From Armatimonadota bacterium (GTDB lineage Bacteria; Armatimonadota; Abditibacteriia; CG2-30-59-28), in NCBI GenBank assembly GCA_016199605.1, contig JACQGJ010000482.1, positions 1 through 16,606 of the forward strand: 16,606 bases of DNA. Reading direction: 5' to 3'. Every line of letters starts with the position of its first letter. Position 1 is the first letter of the stretch. The translations under genes were made by a program, and so were the position numbers. Below, piece by piece: positions 15,301 to 16,606 of the stretch. The notes beneath the pieces were generated by a model that had not been told where the DNA came from, searched no databases, and saw only the letters and a program-made list of their open reading frames with translations.

Positions 15301-16606
15301 TCCCCGTCGGACCGGTCCCCGGGGTCATGTCCCCGGAGAAGGTCACCTGGTAGATGTCCGGCGCGAGCGAGATGGAGGAAGAGATGATGGGTCCGCCGAT
15401 CGTCATCACCGACGAGGTCAACGGGAACGCCGTCGAGCCAACGATCACACCATTGGGACTCACTCCGGCGTTCACGAAACTACTGTTCAGCAATTGCGTG
15501 CCCACGGTCACGCCAACAGTTGCCGTTTCAGGAACGTCGATGGTCACCAGCAAGGTGGCAGACTGGGAGTTGTCGATAATCAAGCCCAGGTTGTCGAAAG
15601 TGACGCTGCTCGGCCACCCGGAGGCCGTGGAGTCTCTCGCCGAAAGCACCGTCTCGTCGCCGCTGAACGTAGTGCTCCCGTCGTCGTTCTGCCACAGCGT
15701 AATCTCCGAGATATCGCCCGAGGCGGTACTGGTTCCCGCCTTATTCACCTTGAGGGACTGGAGGACGACCTGGTCGACAAGGTCGCTGACGTCGCTCGGA
15801 TTCCTGATCGCCTGAATCACCAGACGCTGTGTTGCCACTCGCGTCGATCCAATCACGACGTTGGCAATGCCCGAGGGCGCGCTGTCCAACTTGACGAAAC
15901 CGCGGATAATCGGGAGTGGGGAATCCAGGACCGTGACCGGCACTCCGCCCTGACTCTTGAAAAGCACCGTGTCCTGTTCCGCCTGGGAATACCCAATCTG
16001 GCTCACGTCGGCGGACTGAAGCGTCGCATCGTTCTGAAGGTGCGACCCCATTGTCCTCCCAACCGTCGCGGCCACGGCGCAGTCGTAGGCGACAATCAAA
16101 TCTCGCGTGGTCCCCGCGGTAATATTGAAGGGATCAACCGCCAAAGTGGACGGATCGGCATCGATGGAGGCAACAACGGTAGTGCCGGAGAAATTGCCGT
16201 GACCGACAAGCAGGTCCCCGGTATCGATCGTCAGGTTCCTGTTCACATCCTCATAAATCCTGACGCCCCCGGTTGCAGGAGCCGAATTGTTAGCGATGTC
16301 CACACCGGCGATGGAAGTTCCTCTGAGGTCTACTCGCAGACTGTTGAGGGCAATAGACCCTTTCGCCGCAGCAAGGTTGAGGTCCTGGATGGGGATCAGG
16401 TGTCCCCGCGCAAGAGCCGTGTTATCCGCGTTCGGGTCAACGTCAGGGTCGGCATAGCTTGGCGCAATATCACGCCCGGTGACGACCAGTTGGTGACTGG
16501 CACGGGTGATGAAGGTGCCGCCCGTGTCGATGGGGAAGTTGGTCGGAGCGACATTATCATCCGGGTCGACCAGAGTGATGTAGGTGTTGTCGGCCATGTT
16601 GGCTGA
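9305..16606 (-). CDS. giant modular surface protein, 5' end outside the window
   Basis: At least 2430 residues of repetitive beta-rich protein ending in TGA at 9307-9305. The frame stays open to the right edge (S-A-N before the first in-window Met at 16597). There is no signal peptide or ribosome site there, so the true start lies beyond 16606. Numbering from that Met, the modules are: two related modules with EF-like loops (about 66-230 and 256-402), an SbsA-type Ig-like domain (about 404-500), twelve units of about 145 residues (525-2314), and a C-terminal CARDB/DUF11-like domain (2324-2430, closing NLDNNK). The repeat units resemble the NEW3 type of Ig-like domain. No sorting signal, catalytic domain or membrane helix is seen. 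Likely an extracellular or cell-surface structural or adhesive protein; ligand unknown. Homologous style, but not the same repeat, as the CARDB protein downstream. Confidence 0.9.
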   Translation of the reverse strand, partial: SANMADNTYITLVDPDDNVAPTNFPIDTGGTFITRASHQLVVTGRDIAPSYADPDVDPNADNTALARGHLIPIQDLNLAAAKGSIALNSLRVDLRGTSIAGVDIANNSAPATGGVRIYEDVNRNLTIDTGDLLVGHGNFSGTTVVASIDADPSTLAVDPFNITAGTTRDLIVAYDCAVAATVGRTMGSHLQNDATLQSADVSQIGYSQAEQDTVLFKSQGGVPVTVLDSPLPIIRGFVKLDSAPSGIANVVIGSTRVATQRLVIQAIRNPSDVSDLVDQVVLQSLKVNKAGTSTASGDISEITLWQNDDGSTTFSGDETVLSARDSTASGWPSSVTFDNLGLIIDNSQSATLLVTIDVPETATVGVTVGTQLLNSSFVNAGVSPNGVIVGSTAFPLTSSVMTIGGPIISSSISLAPDIYQVTFSGDMTPGTGPTGIENLSNWDFRSPSTVGADELPWMATKSVVYDSPSRTATLTTDPQTVGDDYQITVNNATDTNGHVIQSGWIIDGNNNVRRGNVTTGIVQTPQVQPDCQIVNSTDSPTATSFIGNNVYNATGTNQTKSQSMKPGDTAVYYVKVQNDAVFTDSIQVTGTAGTADFDVQYFDDGNVDITAVMTDSGQTLTLVAGAFKIFRLEVTPQASAPDFGTPFTVLVRGVSTANDTKVDVVKASTSKIPNPLPDAQLSLNSAGPFLGNNLYSNSVSASQTLPVNTDQGVTVTAYLRIQNDGVDPDSPRVTAIPTSTPSGWTVRYFDAVVAGTDRSAPVLGTGFVVGPLNATQSQDLRVEITPDATVPIGEVLNADITATSGDGTKMDVVRVAVTNRPITKPDVHISNDNVTFVGNNIYNLTGVGQTVSLDRQNQVKAAYYLVLQNDGQNDDFLRLNAAGSGGGFTVQYFDAIGSEITTQVTGAGFTTVSLSQGASRTVRVEVTPDVGTASGTTRTINFTTTSVTGGRVDIARATINVLTLIKPDFEVFQPAPLSAFTGLGVIENSPSATQTVTQSVLNRNTATYTFNLRNMGNVTDRFKLTAAPTSLPTGWTITVRSGATDVLNGGLLAPTGFVTPNVGITATYPLTITMTPGASIPASATVSMVFTAESTTDISKRDTSKAVATVPPNIQPDGSVKLSSQPDASLQGNDTYNQTGSGQTVVPPVLLDNNQKAVFVIRLENDGNKNDQFLVRVDQTISAPGWTISFFDTWNPANPTSGSNINSLVISSDPSKTPVGWLSPAISPGAFRDIRCEVTPLNTTIGGDSLSIPVTLESNTDSALSDVVMVEAFLNSINQPDAMMRLKTDATYQFDDIYDPTGANETISTMTLANGMKDFRVRVQNDGNMLDTYTVVGDPGGSGWSVKYFEYPSGADITTDVLAGTYTLPDLAPKITRDLWFEVTPDSSVAAGDTKTVQLTVTSGNDNSEMDAVIASVLLNVPQADMIVDGIGDDVYDTTTSTSQVSSQSVDAGVKATYPLRIQNDGNAADSFKITGTAGTTGWVVKYFDAASGGTDITTKVTSTGGWVVTNLGGGQSKDFRVEVTPSSTLVGGVQQSLTVTGVSLADGTKKDIVRATTTVNTTVKPDLMVKKSTSSAYLTDNVYETTANPTTQVATQTTAAGTAVTYNVRLQNDGNSTRTFLLRAAEDATSGWTVKYTVGSSDITSQILSTGGKTSSSLAKGGSYYINITMTPTPSAADGSTKAVTITAHEDASNASIVDAVAAQTTNTTTRIPDLKIRNYKESTYTDTARAQSVSGGTKATYEFRLQNIGNVTTNFVLNATTGTTGSTTGWTVKYFNSRTGGVDITSQITGGGYTVANLIKLGLKEFHVDVTPDTTVSPNSTLTVDITAQNTVGTINTDTVSNTTTLVPTPAKPDMMIRGISDAAYVGNNVYNTTGSSQTKSQSTTNGNTATYIVNLENDGNQVSTFTLTGPAGSSGWTFTYTLSDNTDITSQVTSAGGYTTAALAGGANQVFYVLVQPGVTVAGGSSRSILVTAAPSTDATKKDTVMATTKLTIARQPDASIRNQGEATYTGEGSYDTSSGETQKKTQQITAGTIATYNAKVLNAGNVTENMRLKGTAGGSGWVVKYFNSLVGGTDITSSVTSSSGYTISSLTIGSFREFRVEVTAGATLTIGAAKDVILTASSTTDGTKKDIVKASTSVNATRSRDRSATVASAVPASVVVVDNQPPSEPGRPDVLIKKALDPDSEYRLDNVYQDTATGEQISVQMVPAGGSAAFAIKIENDGSSNRAFLVRAQESSEPGWKVLYKKEGLDLTELLVGEAGYITPELTPGESILLTVEMTPSSDTRSGTGKTTLITVTGGAVDSVIAGAIVTSKPGSSGDTTGEIDVALAIFGASPNPVERGGSVTFSYVITNSGPKAQNDLTLNLTWNGKSIAAPVRIPALQPGQRASGSLSVEAGGESGQYFVTGEVSKGTGETNLDNNKLTVKLVVK
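9308..9628 (-). other. C-terminal CARDB/DUF11-like domain of the giant protein
   Basis: Residues 2324-2430. It has the usual pattern of this fold: VERGGSVTFSYVITNSG, then LQPGQRASGSLSV, a GQYFVTGEV strand, and the closing LDNNK. It differs from the preceding twelve units, lacking the PD start and GW motif, and resembles the domains of the neighbouring CARDB protein. Confidence 0.7.
9656..15025 (-). repeat. array of twelve ~145-residue protein repeat units
   Basis: Unit starts, as residue (nucleotide): 525 (15025), 673 (14581), 821 (14137), 963 (13711), 1112 (13264), 1276 (12772), 1420 (12340), 1562 (11914), 1710 (11470), 1851 (11047), 1996 (10612), 2172 (10084). Each opens with [QKLIR]-[PA]-D. 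Next comes a header like GNNVYNTTG..Q (absent in unit 9), then [LIV]-[QE]-NDGN, a GW[TV]VKYF motif, DIT in most units, R-V-E-V-T-P, and a closing K-x-D-x-V-x-A. Spacing is 141-149 residues, except unit 5 (164, with a doubled QPD opening) and unit 11 (176, with an Ala/Val/Pro linker before unit 12). The copies differ clearly in DNA, so the amplification is not recent. Confidence 0.88.
15098..15388 (-). other. SbsA-type Ig-like domain of the giant protein
   Basis: Residues about 404-500 show the order typical of this family: IYQVTFSGDM near the start, an 'N-L-S-N-W-D-F' strand, VVYDSPSRTATLTTD in the middle, and DYQITVNNATDTNGHVI at the end. Such domains are common in S-layer and other surface proteins, which supports a surface location. 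Confidence 0.6.
15404..16402 (-). other. two tandem EF-loop beta modules near the start of the visible part
   Basis: Residues 66-230 and 256-402 align: LNSLRVDLRGTS with LQSLKVNKAGTS, a D-rich loop, a V-x-F or L-x-V strand with a hydrophobic tail, and ATVGRTMGSHLQN with ATVGVTVGTQLLN. In the first copy, 117-128 is a textbook-length EF-hand loop with D, N, N, T, D, D at positions 1, 3, 5, 7, 9, 12 (nt 16214-16249). In the second copy the loop (NDDGSTTFSGD) is degenerate. Confidence 0.6.

Noticed and set aside
14567..16606. Long open frame of 679 codons on the plus strand opposite the giant protein
   Set aside because: It is antisense to a clear repetitive protein. Its composition is Arg/Gly/His-rich with no domain, and no ribosome site precedes it. 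The same applies to the plus-strand frames at 13232-14278, 5372-6124 and 7304-8092.

Overview
The window holds six protein-coding genes and no RNA gene, insertion sequence or CRISPR array that I could recognise. One gene (an ammonium transporter) is on the plus strand. The other five are on the minus strand, and the last of these runs off the right edge. The DNA is moderately GC-rich, and Shine-Dalgarno sites and an E. coli-like -35/-10 promoter are visible, so this is a bacterial chromosome. A lipobox protein and very large secreted beta-rich repeat proteins suggest a free-living environmental bacterium with an elaborate surface. The style of the repeat proteins and of the small lipoprotein reminds me of Armatimonadota and neighbouring soil or water phyla. 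That is recall only, and the phylum is unproven.

Layout: 1-393 is non-coding apart from a possible proline-rich gene end at 1-27, and contains a long palindrome. The amt-type ammonium channel is at 394-1719. A convergent gap (1720-2056) carries a strong two-part hairpin. A tight minus-strand cluster follows, in transcription order: CPBP membrane protease-like protein, beta-lactamase-fold serine hydrolase, small lipoprotein (4571 down to 2057). A textbook hairpin terminator at 4604-4639 separates this cluster from the CARDB-domain secreted protein of 1417 residues (4673-8926). That gene has its own near-consensus promoter with an A-tract (9181-9228) and a leader of about 250 nt. Upstream of it lies the 3' part of a second giant gene (9305 to beyond 16606), with at least 2430 residues. 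It is built from two EF-loop beta modules, an SbsA-like Ig domain, twelve copies of a unit of about 145 residues, and a CARDB-like C-terminal domain.

Working together: the two giant proteins are both strings of Ig-like beta domains and sit side by side, so they are probably surface or extracellular scaffold or adhesion proteins, but they appear to be separately transcribed. Nothing in the sequence shows a ligand or an anchoring signal. The three-gene cluster looks co-transcribed (3 nt and 37 nt gaps), but its shared job is unknown. The transporter is an ordinary housekeeping gene, and no PII gene is visible next to it.

Most noteworthy observations: the twelve-unit array with a conserved GNNxYN header that one unit lacks, the clean promoter with an UP-like A-tract and a structured leader, the terminator that overlaps the longest reading frame of the downstream CPBP gene, and the palindrome at 92-136.
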